A stretch of 64,000 nucleotides of DNA from JAODBQ01 sp047602055 (GCA_047602055.1 JASGIG010000001.1:1-64000), one strand, 5' to 3'; counted from the first letter of the stretch, positions 17,385-25,513 are shown. The notes: generated by a model not told the origin, from the sequence alone. Translations and numbers: made by a program.

Positions 17385-17915
17385 GTGGCCGGGCGACCGC
17401 CCGGACCGATCCGCTGGGGATGGCACCGGCTCGCTGACCACTGGGCGGCCGACCTGGTCGCCCGTGCCGGGGTTCGCCCCGGTGATCTCGTCGTCGACCT
17501 CGGCGCCGGCACCGGCGCGCTGACGGCGCCGCTCGTCGCCGCCGGCGCCCACGTCGTCGCCGTCGAGCTGCACCCCGAGCGCGTCGCCCAGCTGCGCGCC
17601 CGGTTTGCCGGCGATCCCGTCACCGTGGTGCGCGCCGACATCACGCAGCTGCGCCTGCCGCGCCGGCCGTTCACCGTCGTCGCCAACCCGCCGTTCGCGA
17701 TCGTCGCCGGGACGGTCCGCCTGCTGACGCAACCACAGGTGGCGCTGCGCCGCGCCGACCTCGTCGTCCCGCTGCACACCGCGCGGCGGATCCTGACCCG
17801 GCGGCTGCCGCCCGGCCTGCACGCCTCCGTCGACGCCCGCATCCCCCGGTCGGCGTTCTCGCCTCGCCCGTCCGTCGACGTCGCCGTCCTGACCATCCGC
17901 AGGAGCAACCGATGA
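17385..17915 (+). CDS. Short Erm-like rRNA adenine-N6 methyltransferase family protein
   Basis: A 176-residue SAM-dependent methyltransferase: motif I VVDLGAGTGALTAPL, motif II VVAVELHPERVAQL, motif III VRADITQLRLP and motif IV VVANPPF, the NPPF catalytic loop of the KsgA/Erm group. The ~75-residue C-terminal domain of KsgA is missing, leaving only PRSAFSPRPSVDVAVL; this is the size and shape of the mycobacterial Erm(37) type (179 residues), which methylates 23S rRNA and affects macrolide binding. Whether this copy confers resistance cannot be told from sequence. GTG start at 17385 is the longest in frame. Confidence 0.75.
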   Translation: MAGRPPGPIRWGWHRLADHWAADLVARAGVRPGDLVVDLGAGTGALTAPLVAAGAHVVAVELHPERVAQLRARFAGDPVTVVRADITQLRLPRRPFTVVANPPFAIVAGTVRLLTQPQVALRRADLVVPLHTARRILTRRLPPGLHASVDARIPRSAFSPRPSVDVAVLTIRRSNR

Positions 17916-17967
17916 GTTGCACTAGGGGTGCCGGCACGGTACCGTCCACATGCAACTCAACCGTTGC
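17905..17967 (+). promoter_or_regulatory. clpP control region with two GCAAC-N6-GTTGC palindromes
   Basis: Palindromes at 17905-17920 and 17952-17967 are 47 bases apart. Between them lies a plausible promoter: TTGCAC (17918-17923, overlapping the first palindrome) and TACCGT (17940-17945), spacer 16. The second palindrome ends 15 bases before the clpP GTG. The first also overlaps the stop of the Erm-like gene. Arms and spacing match the site before the SRPBCC-ArsR operon. Confidence 0.6.
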
Positions 17968-17981
17968 ACTCGGAGGTGCCC

Positions 17982-18611
17982 GTGCTCGTCCCCACCGTCA
18001 TCGAGTCGACCAACCGCGGCGAGCGGGCGTTCGACATCTACTCCCGGTTGCTGGCCAACCGCATCGTCTTCCTCGGCACGGCGATCGACGACCAGGTCGC
18101 CAACCTGATCGTCGCCCAGCTCCTCCACCTCGAGAGCGAGCACGGCGACCGGGACATCGAGCTGTACATCAACAGCCCCGGCGGCGACATGATCGGCCTG
18201 TTCGCGATCCTCGACACGATGCGGTTCATCAACGCCGACGTCGCCACCATCTGCGTCGGCCAGGCCGCGTCCGCGGCCGCCGTGCTGCTCGCCGCCGGCG
18301 CCCCCGGCAAGCGCTTCGCCCTGCCGAACGCCCGCGTCCTCATCCACCAGCCCCATGGCGGCGCCCAGGGGCAGTCGACGGACATGGAGATCCAGGTGGC
18401 CGAGATGGTCGAGATGCGCCGGCGGATGGTCGACGTGCTCGTCGAGGCGACCGGGCAACCACCCGAACGGATCACGGCGGACATCGACCGTGACTACATC
18501 GTCCGCGGCGAGCAGGCGATCGGCTACGGCCTGGTCGACGAGGTGATCAGCCGCCGGGCGCTCCCCCACGGCACCGCCGAACGGGCCGCGCCGCCACCCG
18601 CCGCGGCCTGA
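17982..18611 (+). CDS. clpP: ATP-dependent Clp protease proteolytic subunit
   Basis: A 209-residue serine protease subunit. The catalytic Ser is in GQAASAAAVLLAAG, His in RVLIHQPHGG and Asp in DIDRDYIV; the N-terminal axial loop is PTVIESTNRGERAFDIYSRL and the oligomer-sensing strand is YINSPGGD. It works as a tetradecamer with ClpX/ClpC unfoldases, neither of which is encoded nearby, so this is probably one of several clpP copies. The GTG at 17982 is chosen because GGAGG lies five bases upstream. Two palindromes shared with the ArsR operon sit in its promoter region. Confidence 0.95.
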   Translation: MLVPTVIESTNRGERAFDIYSRLLANRIVFLGTAIDDQVANLIVAQLLHLESEHGDRDIELYINSPGGDMIGLFAILDTMRFINADVATICVGQAASAAAVLLAAGAPGKRFALPNARVLIHQPHGGAQGQSTDMEIQVAEMVEMRRRMVDVLVEATGQPPERITADIDRDYIVRGEQAIGYGLVDEVISRRALPHGTAERAAPPPAAA

Positions 18612-18729
18612 CCGTCACACGCGGGCGCCGCGGGTGCCGGAGTTCGGCGCCAACCACTGGTACCATCGGCGGGTCTCACCCGCACCCCCGACGCGCCCGC
18701 GGCTCGGGCACGAAGCGAGCGAATCACGC

Positions 18730-19815
18730 ATGCACAAGCGAACGTCCCGATCGGCGCTCGACCGGCTGCGGCCGGAGTTGCGCGGCTTGCTCGTCGTCGC
18801 CGTCGCCGCGGTCCTGCTGTGCGGTGCCTTGATGTTGATGGGCAACGGCAAGGACGGCGGCACGACGCTCGCCGCCGCCGACCCCGGCACGCAGGCGGCC
18901 ACCGCCGACGCGGCCGGCACCACGGTCGCCGATGCTGCCGCAGCCGCTGGCACGGATGACAGCGTCGCCGATGCGAGCGCGAGCAGCGTCGCCGCCGACC
19001 CGGACGCAGCCACCACCACGGTCGCCGGCGGCGAGCAGGACGTGACCGACGCCGAGGGCGCCGAGCCCGGCACCGCCGGCGACTGCACGATGACCGTGCG
19101 CAGTGCCCGCCTGGGCGACACCGGCGACAGCGTGTCGTGCATCCAGGACGCGCTGATCGCCAAGGGCCTGCTCAGCGGCTCGGCCACGGGCACGTTCGAC
19201 AGCGCCACCCAGGAGGCCGTGCGCAAGCTGCAGGGCTCCGATCCGAACATGTTCGTCGACGGCGTCGTCGGCCGTGAGACCGGCTTGGCGCTGGGCGTCT
19301 GGCCCGACGAGGAGTCGCTGGTCACCCACACCCCCGCACCGGCGGCCGGCGCGAAGGACTCGACCGGGCACCTGCTGTCGCCAGTGGCGTCGACCGGGGC
19401 GGACGCCCCACCGCTGCCGGAGGACTCCGGCTCGGGTCGGCGCCTGGTGTACAGCCGAACCGGCCAGCGGGTCTGGGCCGTCGACAGCGACGGCTCGATC
19501 ATCCGCTCCTGGCTGGTGTCGGGCAGCAAGTACAACAACGAGGAGCCCGGCCTGCACAAGGTGTACAGCAAGTCGGTGCAGTCCACGGCGTGGAACGGCA
19601 AGGCGATCCTGCCGATGATGGTCCGCTGGCAGAAGACGGCGATCGGGGCGATCGGTTTCCACGGCATCCCGATCCACGTCTCCGACGGCACTCCGTACCA
19701 GACCGACGCCGAGCTCGGCACCCGCCTGTCCGGCGGCTGCCAGCGCCAGAACAACCTCGACGCCAAGTTCGTCTGGGACTGGGCCGACATCGGGACCGTG
19801 GTGTACGTGGTCTGA
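18730..19815 (+). CDS. Peptidoglycan-binding L,D-transpeptidase
   Basis: A 361-residue envelope enzyme: basic start, one membrane anchor at about residues 18-38 (GLLVVAVAAVLLCGALMLM), a long Ala/Thr/Asp-rich spacer to ~115, a PG_binding_1 domain (GDTGDSVSCIQDALIAKG, FDSATQEAVRKLQ) and a C-terminal YkuD-type catalytic domain with GFHGIPIH and the nucleophile in LSGGCQRQNN. Family knowledge: these enzymes make 3-3 cross-links in peptidoglycan. ATG 18730 is chosen because the anchor begins there; the upstream frame is unlikely to be protein. Confidence 0.88.
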   Translation: MHKRTSRSALDRLRPELRGLLVVAVAAVLLCGALMLMGNGKDGGTTLAAADPGTQAATADAAGTTVADAAAAAGTDDSVADASASSVAADPDAATTTVAGGEQDVTDAEGAEPGTAGDCTMTVRSARLGDTGDSVSCIQDALIAKGLLSGSATGTFDSATQEAVRKLQGSDPNMFVDGVVGRETGLALGVWPDEESLVTHTPAPAAGAKDSTGHLLSPVASTGADAPPLPEDSGSGRRLVYSRTGQRVWAVDSDGSIIRSWLVSGSKYNNEEPGLHKVYSKSVQSTAWNGKAILPMMVRWQKTAIGAIGFHGIPIHVSDGTPYQTDAELGTRLSGGCQRQNNLDAKFVWDWADIGTVVYVV

Positions 19816-19862
19816 TCGTCGGAGACCGGCGCCGAGACCACCGGTTGTAACGTCAGGAGCCC

Positions 19863-20729
19863 ATGTGGTTGCCCTGGCAGACGGCGTTCCAGGTGGCCGT
19901 CGTGCTGGCGGTCGTGCTGATGGCACTCGTCGCGACGCGACCGTCGCAGCGCTGGCTGCGGGTGGCACGGCTCACCGTTGGCGAGCTGGTGCTGATGTTC
20001 ACGCTCTACGGGATCTGGCAGTGGGTCCACGAGCGGGCGGTCACCGAGACGGCCGGGGCCATCGACCGGGCCCACTCGCTGTACCGTTTCGAGCAGGCGA
20101 TCGGACTGCCGAGCGAGCTGGCGCTGCAGCACGCGTTCCTGCACAACGGCGTCGTCATGCGCTTCCTCGACGTCTACTACGGCGGCATGCACGTCCCGGC
20201 GATGGGGCTGCTGCTGGTCTGGCTGTTCTGGCAGCACCGTGACCGCTACGGCCGCATCCGCTGGACGCTGGCCCTGTCGATCGCCGGCTGCCTGGCGATC
20301 CAGACGATCCCGGTGGCGCCGCCGCGGTTCCTGCCCGAGCTCGGCTTCGTCGACGCCGGGCTGATGTACCACCTGTCCGTGTACGGCCCCGGCGGGAGCG
20401 GGATCTCCAACGAGCTGGCGGCGATGCCGTCGCTGCACGTCGGCTGGGCGGTGCTCGTCGGCGTCGTCGCCGTCACCGTCGGCACCAGCAGGTGGCGATG
20501 GGCGGTCCTCGCCCACCCCGTGCTCACCGTGGTGGCCGTCGTCGCCACCGCCAACCACTGGTGGCTCGACGGCGTCGTGGCGTCGATGGTGCTCGCCGCC
20601 GCCTATCTCGTGGTGCGCGTCGTCGAGGCAGGTGCAAGAGCCGTGCGCGTGCGGTGGCGGGCGGCGCGCCCGGCCGACGTGCCGCCGCCCGTCGAGCCGG
20701 CCGCCGTCCCCGAGCTCGAACCGAGCTGA
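19863..20729 (+). CDS. PAP2-family membrane phosphatase / inositolphosphotransferase-like
   Basis: A 288-residue membrane protein with about six segments. The PAP2 catalytic motifs are PRFLPEL (from the KxxxxxxRP region, degenerate), AMPSLHVGWAVL (PSxxH-like SLH) and ANHWWLDGVVAS (HxxxD). The arrangement matches actinobacterial PAP2 proteins related to inositol phosphorylceramide synthase. Possible substrates are lipid phosphates or inositol phospholipids. It lies 47 bases after the L,D-transpeptidase and may be co-transcribed. Confidence 0.82.
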   Translation: MWLPWQTAFQVAVVLAVVLMALVATRPSQRWLRVARLTVGELVLMFTLYGIWQWVHERAVTETAGAIDRAHSLYRFEQAIGLPSELALQHAFLHNGVVMRFLDVYYGGMHVPAMGLLLVWLFWQHRDRYGRIRWTLALSIAGCLAIQTIPVAPPRFLPELGFVDAGLMYHLSVYGPGGSGISNELAAMPSLHVGWAVLVGVVAVTVGTSRWRWAVLAHPVLTVVAVVATANHWWLDGVVASMVLAAAYLVVRVVEAGARAVRVRWRAARPADVPPPVEPAAVPELEPS

Positions 20730-20767
20730 GCGAAACGGAGCCCGCCACCCCCATCCCGCTCCGGCTC

Positions 20768-20820
20768 GTTCGTGTCGCGGCGGCATGCGCCGGAAGCGTC
20801 GTCAGCGACGCGGCACGAAC
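20768..20820. repeat. Hairpin element (TGTCGCG class)
   Basis: GTTCGTGTCGCG (20768-20779) faces CGCGGCACGAAC (20809-20820), a 12-bp stem with one mismatch and a 29-base loop. Similar arms occur at 41645-41693, and TTGTCGCG/CGCGACAA arms at 31431-31551. It lies between the PAP2 gene and the acyl-CoA dehydrogenase remnant. Confidence 0.55.
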
Positions 20821-21335
20821 GAAGGTTGCCCACGATCGGCCGGCGCGGGCGACGACTGGCCGACGCTGCGTTCGACGTTCGACGCGTCGCCGGACACGTC
20901 CTCGACGACGGGCGCATCGCCACCGCCGCCCTGGCCCTCGGCTGCGCCAGGGCGTGCCTCGACGAAGCCGTCGCCTACGCGAGGGAGCGCGATGCGTTCG
21001 GCCGGCCGATCGGCACCAACCAGGCCGTCGCGTTCGCCCTGTCCGACCTCGCCGTCGCCGTCGAGAGCTCGCGCAACCTCGTCCACAAGGCGGCGTGGCT
21101 CAAGGACCAGGGCCGACCGATCGGCGAGGCCGCGTCGATGGCCAAGCTGCACGCCACCGAGGCCGCCGTCGGCGCGACGCGCACCGCCACCCAGGTGTTC
21201 GGCGGCGCCGGGTTCATGGAGGAAACGCTCGTCGCCCGCATGGACCGCGCCGCCAAGATCCTCGAGATCGGCGAGGGCACCAGCGAGATCCAGCGCCTCG
21301 TCCTCGCCCGCCGCCTCGGCCTCCCCGTCGACTGA
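20772..21335 (+). pseudogene. Acyl-CoA dehydrogenase, C-terminal fragment
   Basis: Only the C-terminal all-helical domain is present: VLDDGRIATAALALGCARAC, ERDAFGRPIGTNQAVAFALSD (FAD-contact block), GGAGFMEE and ILEIGEGTSEIQRLVLARRLG with the IxEGT Glu. The N-terminal and middle beta domains, about 200 residues, are missing; homology begins near 20860, and sequence before that is an intergenic hairpin. A gene remnant rather than a working dehydrogenase. It ends next to repeat A copy 3. Confidence 0.75.
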
Positions 21336-21346
21336 TCCGAGACGTC

Positions 21347-21424
21347 CGTGCTCCGGTCGCCGCAGAGCGGCTCCCTTCGCCTGCCGTGCTCGCCGCCTCC
21401 GCTCCGCTTCGGCGCTCGCCGCTC
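21347..21424 (+). repeat. Dispersed repeat family A, copy 3
   Basis: Begins CGTGCTCCGGTCGC and ends GGCGCTCGCCGCTC. A variable segment GAGCGGC (21365-21371) is complementary to GCCGCTC (21418-21424) at its end. Located between the convergent acyl-CoA dehydrogenase fragment and vapC. Confidence 0.75.
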
Positions 21425-21455
21425 CTCGCACGACTCCCCACGCCTCGTGCTCCGA

Positions 21456-21851
21456 TCAGGGTCGGGGTGTGGCGACGGGCAAGCCGACATCGCGGGCCGC
21501 GTCGAGGAGCCGGTCGTCGTAGGCGACGAGGACGGTGAGGTCGTCACCCAAGAGGACGGCCGAGGCAAGGTGCAGCGCGTCGAGCGTCCGCAACGACGCT
21601 CCCCCGATCTCGCAGGCAACGTCCTGCACGCTGCGGTCGAGCGGGACGAGATCGACGTCGCCGACGGCGGCGCGCGCCTCGACCAAGGCCTCGGAGCCGA
21701 CACGGCGAGCGGCACACAGCACCTCGATCCGGCCCAGCTCGCTGGTGACCACCGGCACCCCTGGCCGATCGACGAGCCATTCGCGCAGGGCCTCGGTCTC
21801 CGCCTCCTCCCGCACCAGCTTCATCAACGCCGACGAGTCGAGGTAGATCAC
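21456..21851 (-). CDS. vapC: VapC-type PIN-domain toxin
   Basis: A 131-residue PIN ribonuclease: MIYLDSSALMKLVREE with the first Asp, ELGRIEVLCA with the conserved Glu, LRTLDALHLASA with the second Asp and VAYDDRLLDAA with the last acidic residues. Such toxins cleave tRNA or rRNA. Its GTG start overlaps the antitoxin stop (GTGA), so it is translationally coupled as the second gene of the module. Confidence 0.92.
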   Translation of the reverse strand: MIYLDSSALMKLVREEAETEALREWLVDRPGVPVVTSELGRIEVLCAARRVGSEALVEARAAVGDVDLVPLDRSVQDVACEIGGASLRTLDALHLASAVLLGDDLTVLVAYDDRLLDAARDVGLPVATPRP

Positions 21852-22132
21852 ACCCGATCCCCACGCTCGGCATCGAGCAGCTCCTGGTTGGTCGCCTCAC
21901 CGTCCCGTGACCGCACGGGGCGAGGTGACCGGATGCGCCCCGTGGGTTGCGACGCCGGGATCAATCGCCCGGCGGCCACCAGACGATCCCGCGCCTGACG
22001 GGAGGGCTCCGGTGGCACGAGCAATGCGACGAGCGAGCCCCGGTCGGTGACCTCGACGACCTGCCCCTCCTTGACCAGCGCCAGGTACTTCGAAGCGTTC
22101 TGGCGCAGCTCGCGCACCCCGATCCGTTCCAT
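21848..22132 (-). CDS. vapB: Phd/YefM-family antitoxin paired with VapC
   Basis: A 94-residue protein whose first half is the DNA-binding Phd fold: MERIGVRELRQNASKYLALV, EVTDRGSLVALLVP. The C-terminal half is basic then acidic (TNQELLDAERGDRV) and probably wraps the toxin. It precedes vapC with a four-base overlap; an eight-bp-armed palindrome lies eight bases upstream of its ATG. Confidence 0.9.
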   Translation of the reverse strand: MERIGVRELRQNASKYLALVKEGQVVEVTDRGSLVALLVPPEPSRQARDRLVAAGRLIPASQPTGRIRSPRPVRSRDGEATNQELLDAERGDRV

Positions 22133-22139
22133 CCCATCA

Positions 22140-22162
22140 ATGTAGCACAGAGCATGCTACAT
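22140..22162. promoter_or_regulatory. Palindromic operator of the vapBC module
   Basis: ATGTAGCA (22140-22147) and TGCTACAT (22155-22162) form an 8-bp inverted repeat with a seven-base centre. Its place directly before the antitoxin gene fits autorepression by the VapBC complex (family knowledge). Confidence 0.65.
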
Positions 22163-22176
22163 CGTTGCCGACGCGA

Positions 22177-22286
22177 TCAGGCGTCGGGCTCGACGAGGTC
22201 GGCGATGCGGCGCCCGTGACGGACGGCCTCGGCGGCGATGCGCTCGACGACGTCGGCGGCGGACGGGGTCTCGGTGATCAGGTCGG
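22177..22286 (-). pseudogene. 3' fragment of an unidentified gene (possibly nitronate-monooxygenase-like)
   Basis: On the minus strand the last 35 or so codons read DLITETPSAADVVERIAAEA, then VRHGRRIADLVEPDA and a TGA at 22177-22179, with strong coding bias. The segment looks like the C-terminus of a nitronate monooxygenase-type flavoenzyme, but it is too short to be sure. The rest of the gene is missing: upstream sequence switches to the equally truncated FtsX-like gene on the other strand. Confidence 0.4.
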
Positions 22287-22301
22287 CTGGACGGCGTCGT
22301 C

Positions 22302-23807
22302 GTGGCGCCGGGTGACCTCGTGGTGATCGTGCTCACCGGCGTGGTCGCGGCGACGGTCGCCGCGTTCGTCCCGTCGCGCACCGTCACCCGCATCCCGGTG
22401 CTCAGCGCCCTCGCCGGACGAGTGCCGCTCGGCCGCGTCCCGCGAGCCGTGGTCCCGGCGGGGCTCCTGCTCGGGGTAGCCGGCACCGCGCTGGTGGCGC
22501 TCGGCGCGATCGTCGGCCGCGACAGCACGAGCAGCGCCAACCTGTCGGCCGCCGTGGTGGTGCTCGGCGGCGTCGCCGTGCTGGCCGCGGTGTGCTGCCT
22601 CAGCCCGGCGATCGTCGCGGTGTTCGGAGTCGCCGGCGAACGAGTCGCCGGCACGACGCGCCTCGCGGCGCGCAGCCTGGCGAGGACGCGGACTCGCAGC
22701 GCCGCGGTGGTGTCGGCCATCGCCGCCGCCGGTGCGCTGTCGGTCGGCATCGCCACGCTGGCGGCCGCGTCCTGGACCGACGCCGCGCCACCTTTCCGCA
22801 ACGACCTCCACCTCGCGCTGCTGGGCACCTACGACTTCGACCCGCCACCGCCGGGCCCGCCGACCGTGGTCGACGGCGTCGCCTACGGCGAGAACCCACC
22901 GCCGCCGGTGTTCAGCCCGCCACCGGCCGACGCGGCGGCCCGGCTGCAGGCCATCGTGCCCGGCACCACCATGCTGACGGTGCGCTCGGCCGGCTACGAC
23001 CCGGGACCCGAGCCGCTCACCGGCTCGCCGCCGATCGAGAACACCCTGCTGACGTCGATCTTCACCGTCGCCGATCCCGACCTGCTCGACGCACTCGCCG
23101 TGTCGGACGCCGACCGGCACGCGCTCGACACCGTCGGCGTCCTCGCCTTCCCGCCGTACCTCCCCGACCGAGATCCGGTACCGGGCGACGCCTCGGCGGT
23201 GCAGCACGTCGTCGCCAACACCGAGACCGGGCCGCTGGCCTTCGACGTCGCCGCCACGACGAGACCCGAGTGGAACACCGTCGTCGGCCTCCCGCTGATC
23301 ACGCCGGCCAGGGCGGAGGAGCTCGGCTTCACGATCGGCGACTCCGGCCTGCTGCTCGTCGCGCCACATGACCTGGCCGGTGAGCCGCGCACCCGGCTGA
23401 GCGACGCGTTCGGCTACTCGAACGGCCCGTTCGACACGGTGACGCGATCCACCGGCGTGTACGTGTCGATGGCCTGGCCACCCGAAGATCCGCCGCGCCG
23501 CGCGCTGATCGACACCACCGTCGTCGTCGCCGCGGCGCTGGCGTTCACCGCGGCCATCGTCGCCGCCACCAAGGCCGTGCTGCTGGCCCTCGTCGGCGGC
23601 CTGCTCGCCGTGCCGGCCGGGTTCGTGCCCATCGCCGCGGTCGTCGCCGAGCGTCGCGGTGAGAGCGCTCACGTCGTGTTCCCCTGGGCCGTGGCGTTCG
23701 GCTGCGTCGCCGTCGTGCCGCTCCTCGTCGGTGCCGGCGCCCTCGCCGCTTCCGCCGTCACCCAGCGCCTGCGCCCCGTCCGCATGTCGACCCTCGCCAC
23801 CGACTGA
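22302..23807 (+). CDS. FtsX-like ABC permease, 5'-truncated
   Basis: 501 codons that match the second half of an actinobacterial FtsX-type macrolide/lipoprotein export permease: DLVVIVLTGVVAATVAAFVP then SRTVTRIPVLSALAGR is the junction between the first FtsX domain and the central membrane helices, followed by AARSLARTRTRSAAVVSAI, a large exported domain, and a last membrane group ending near VPLLVGAGALAASA. The first ~350 residues expected for the family are absent and homology begins at ~22285, so GTG 22302 is only a nominal start. Likely non-functional. Confidence 0.7.
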   Translation: MAPGDLVVIVLTGVVAATVAAFVPSRTVTRIPVLSALAGRVPLGRVPRAVVPAGLLLGVAGTALVALGAIVGRDSTSSANLSAAVVVLGGVAVLAAVCCLSPAIVAVFGVAGERVAGTTRLAARSLARTRTRSAAVVSAIAAAGALSVGIATLAAASWTDAAPPFRNDLHLALLGTYDFDPPPPGPPTVVDGVAYGENPPPPVFSPPPADAAARLQAIVPGTTMLTVRSAGYDPGPEPLTGSPPIENTLLTSIFTVADPDLLDALAVSDADRHALDTVGVLAFPPYLPDRDPVPGDASAVQHVVANTETGPLAFDVAATTRPEWNTVVGLPLITPARAEELGFTIGDSGLLLVAPHDLAGEPRTRLSDAFGYSNGPFDTVTRSTGVYVSMAWPPEDPPRRALIDTTVVVAAALAFTAAIVAATKAVLLALVGGLLAVPAGFVPIAAVVAERRGESAHVVFPWAVAFGCVAVVPLLVGAGALAASAVTQRLRPVRMSTLATD

Positions 23808-23917
23808 CCAGCACCTCACACGCCGGCCACGGACCTCGGCCGCGTGTGGGGGTGGTGCGCCGACACGGTCTCCGTGAGGCGCACTGCAAGCTGGGCACGG
23901 CCGCAGCCTGATCCTCG

Positions 23918-23957
23918 AAGCTCGACCGAGATGAGCGAGCGAATCGAGCGTCGAAAG
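23918..23957 (+). repeat. Dispersed repeat family B, copy 2
   Basis: AGCTCGACCGAGATGAGCGA followed by GCGAATCGAGCGTCGAAA; a shorter version of the copy at 36888, lacking one inner GAACGCAGC unit. It ends four bases before the stop of the convergent luciferase-like gene. Confidence 0.7.
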
Positions 23958-23961
23958 GGCG

Positions 23962-24876
23962 TCAGCCAGTGGCGGCACGCAGCCTCGTGTGCAACGCGCC
24001 GAGCTGATCGGCGATCTCGGCGGTGCTGCGCGCTCCCGCCTGGAAGATCGCCGTGGCGTTGAGGGCGATCCACTCGAAGCCGATGCCGGCGAGCTGCTCG
24101 GCGCGGGCGACCACACGGCCGTGGTCCTGGTAGAAGGTCTTGCCGCCCGAGTCGCTCGGCGGCGGCGCGAGCATCGCCTGCATCCCGATCGACGCCGGAT
24201 CACGCCCGGCGACCGAGGCGTGCTCGCGGATCGCGGCGATCGCCGCGCGCATGTCGTCGTCGGAGCCGGCGGCCATGCCCATCCACCCGTCGCCCAGCTC
24301 GCCGGCGCGGCGCAGCGCCACCGGGCCGAGCCCGCCGACCCAGATCGGCAGGCGCTCGCCCTGCGGTGGCTTGGGCTCCATGGCGATCTCGTCGGCGAGG
24401 AAGCGGGCGCCGCGCTGCTGGATCCGCTCGTCGCCCCAGCAGGCGCGCAGGTAGGAGATCGTCTCGTCCATCCGCCGGCCGCGGGTGGCGAAATCCTCCC
24501 CCAGCGCTTCGTACTCGGTGTCCTGCCAGCCGACGCCGACGCCGAGGCGCATCCGCCCGCCCGACAACGTGTCGAGGGTGCTCACCTGCTTGGCGACGAG
24601 CGTCGCCTGGCGCTGTGGCAGCACGAGCACCTCCGTCGACAGCGTCACCCGCGACGTCACCGCGGCGACGTAGGCGAGCGTGACGAACGCCTCGAGGATC
24701 GGCATCTGCGACGGGTACATCGGCGCCTTGCGGGTGGTCGTCGGGTAACCCATGACGACGTGATCGAACATCGCCAGGTCGTCGTAGCCGATGTCCTCGA
24801 TCGACCGTGCCAGCTCCACCACCCTCTCCGGACCCTCGCGGTAGGCGACGCTGGGGAACTCGACGGACAGCTTCAT
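23962..24876 (-). CDS. Luciferase-like (LLM class) F420-dependent oxidoreductase
   Basis: A 304-residue TIM-barrel oxidoreductase: LARSIEDIGYDDLAMFDHVV, LPQRQATLVAKQVSTLDTLS then GGRMRLGVGVGWQDTEYEAL, and LPIWVGGLGPVALRRAGELG followed by DGWM. These are the marks of the F420-binding LLM group (TIGR03619-like); FMN use is less likely. Substrate unknown. ATG at 24876. It is divergent from the carbonic anhydrase gene. Confidence 0.88.
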   Translation of the reverse strand: MKLSVEFPSVAYREGPERVVELARSIEDIGYDDLAMFDHVVMGYPTTTRKAPMYPSQMPILEAFVTLAYVAAVTSRVTLSTEVLVLPQRQATLVAKQVSTLDTLSGGRMRLGVGVGWQDTEYEALGEDFATRGRRMDETISYLRACWGDERIQQRGARFLADEIAMEPKPPQGERLPIWVGGLGPVALRRAGELGDGWMGMAAGSDDDMRAAIAAIREHASVAGRDPASIGMQAMLAPPPSDSGGKTFYQDHGRVVARAEQLAGIGFEWIALNATAIFQAGARSTAEIADQLGALHTRLRAATG

Positions 24877-24943
24877 GGGCCTTCCCTACTCGCGTCCTTC
24901 GAGCAGTGAGAACTCGAGCGCGCCGGCAACTACCGTCGAGCCC

Positions 24944-25462
24944 ATGAGCGCCGTCTTCGAGCCCAGCGCCGACGAGTTGCTGGCCAACAACGCCAAGTAC
25001 GTCGCCCGCTACCAGGATGCCGCCGCCGAGCTCGCCCTCGAGCCGATGCGCCACCTCGCCGTCGTCGCCTGCATGGACAGTCGCATGGACATCTTCGCGA
25101 TGCTCGGCCTCGGCCCCGGCGAGGCGCACGTCATCCGCAACGCCGGCGGCGTCGTCACCGACGACGTCGTGCGCTCGCTGGTCATCTCCCAGCGGCTGCT
25201 CAACACCCGTGAGATCCTGCTCCTCCACCACACCGACTGCGGGCTGCAGAAGATCTTCGGCGAGAACCTGAAGGACGACCTCGAGGTCGAGACCGGCATC
25301 CGCCCGGCGTGGGCGTTGGAGGCCTTCAGGGATCCGTTCCAGGACGTGCGCCAGTCGATCCGCCGGCTGCAGGTCAGCCCGTTCATCCTCCACAAGGACC
25401 GGATCCGCGGCTTCGTGTTCGACGTCGCCGACGGTCGTCTCATCGAAGCGACACTCGACTGA
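24944..25462 (+). CDS. Beta-class carbonic anhydrase
   Basis: A 172-residue zinc enzyme that hydrates CO2. Zinc and catalytic residues are visible in VVACMDSRMD (Cys, Asp-Arg dyad) and LLHHTDCGL (His and Cys). It belongs to the short beta-CA group (MDSRMD type) common in actinobacteria. ATG 24944 precedes the family N-terminus; the longer frame overlaps the divergent oxidoreductase promoter. A strong hairpin follows the stop. Confidence 0.92.
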   Translation: MSAVFEPSADELLANNAKYVARYQDAAAELALEPMRHLAVVACMDSRMDIFAMLGLGPGEAHVIRNAGGVVTDDVVRSLVISQRLLNTREILLLHHTDCGLQKIFGENLKDDLEVETGIRPAWALEAFRDPFQDVRQSIRRLQVSPFILHKDRIRGFVFDVADGRLIEATLD

Positions 25463-25484
25463 GCTGCCCGCCGCCGCGTCGCGT

Positions 25485-25513
25485 CGGTGTGAGCCGGCCG
25501 CCGGTTCACACCG
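25485..25513. terminator. Hairpin after carbonic anhydrase
   Basis: CGGTGTGAGCCGG pairs with CCGGTTCACACCG (13 bp, one G-T) around a tiny loop, 22 bases after the stop. No U tract follows, so it may be a weak or Rho-assisted terminator. Confidence 0.5.

Noticed and set aside
21456..22132. VapBC as a new toxin-antitoxin type
   Set aside because: Both proteins and the overlapping order are standard for PIN/Phd modules.
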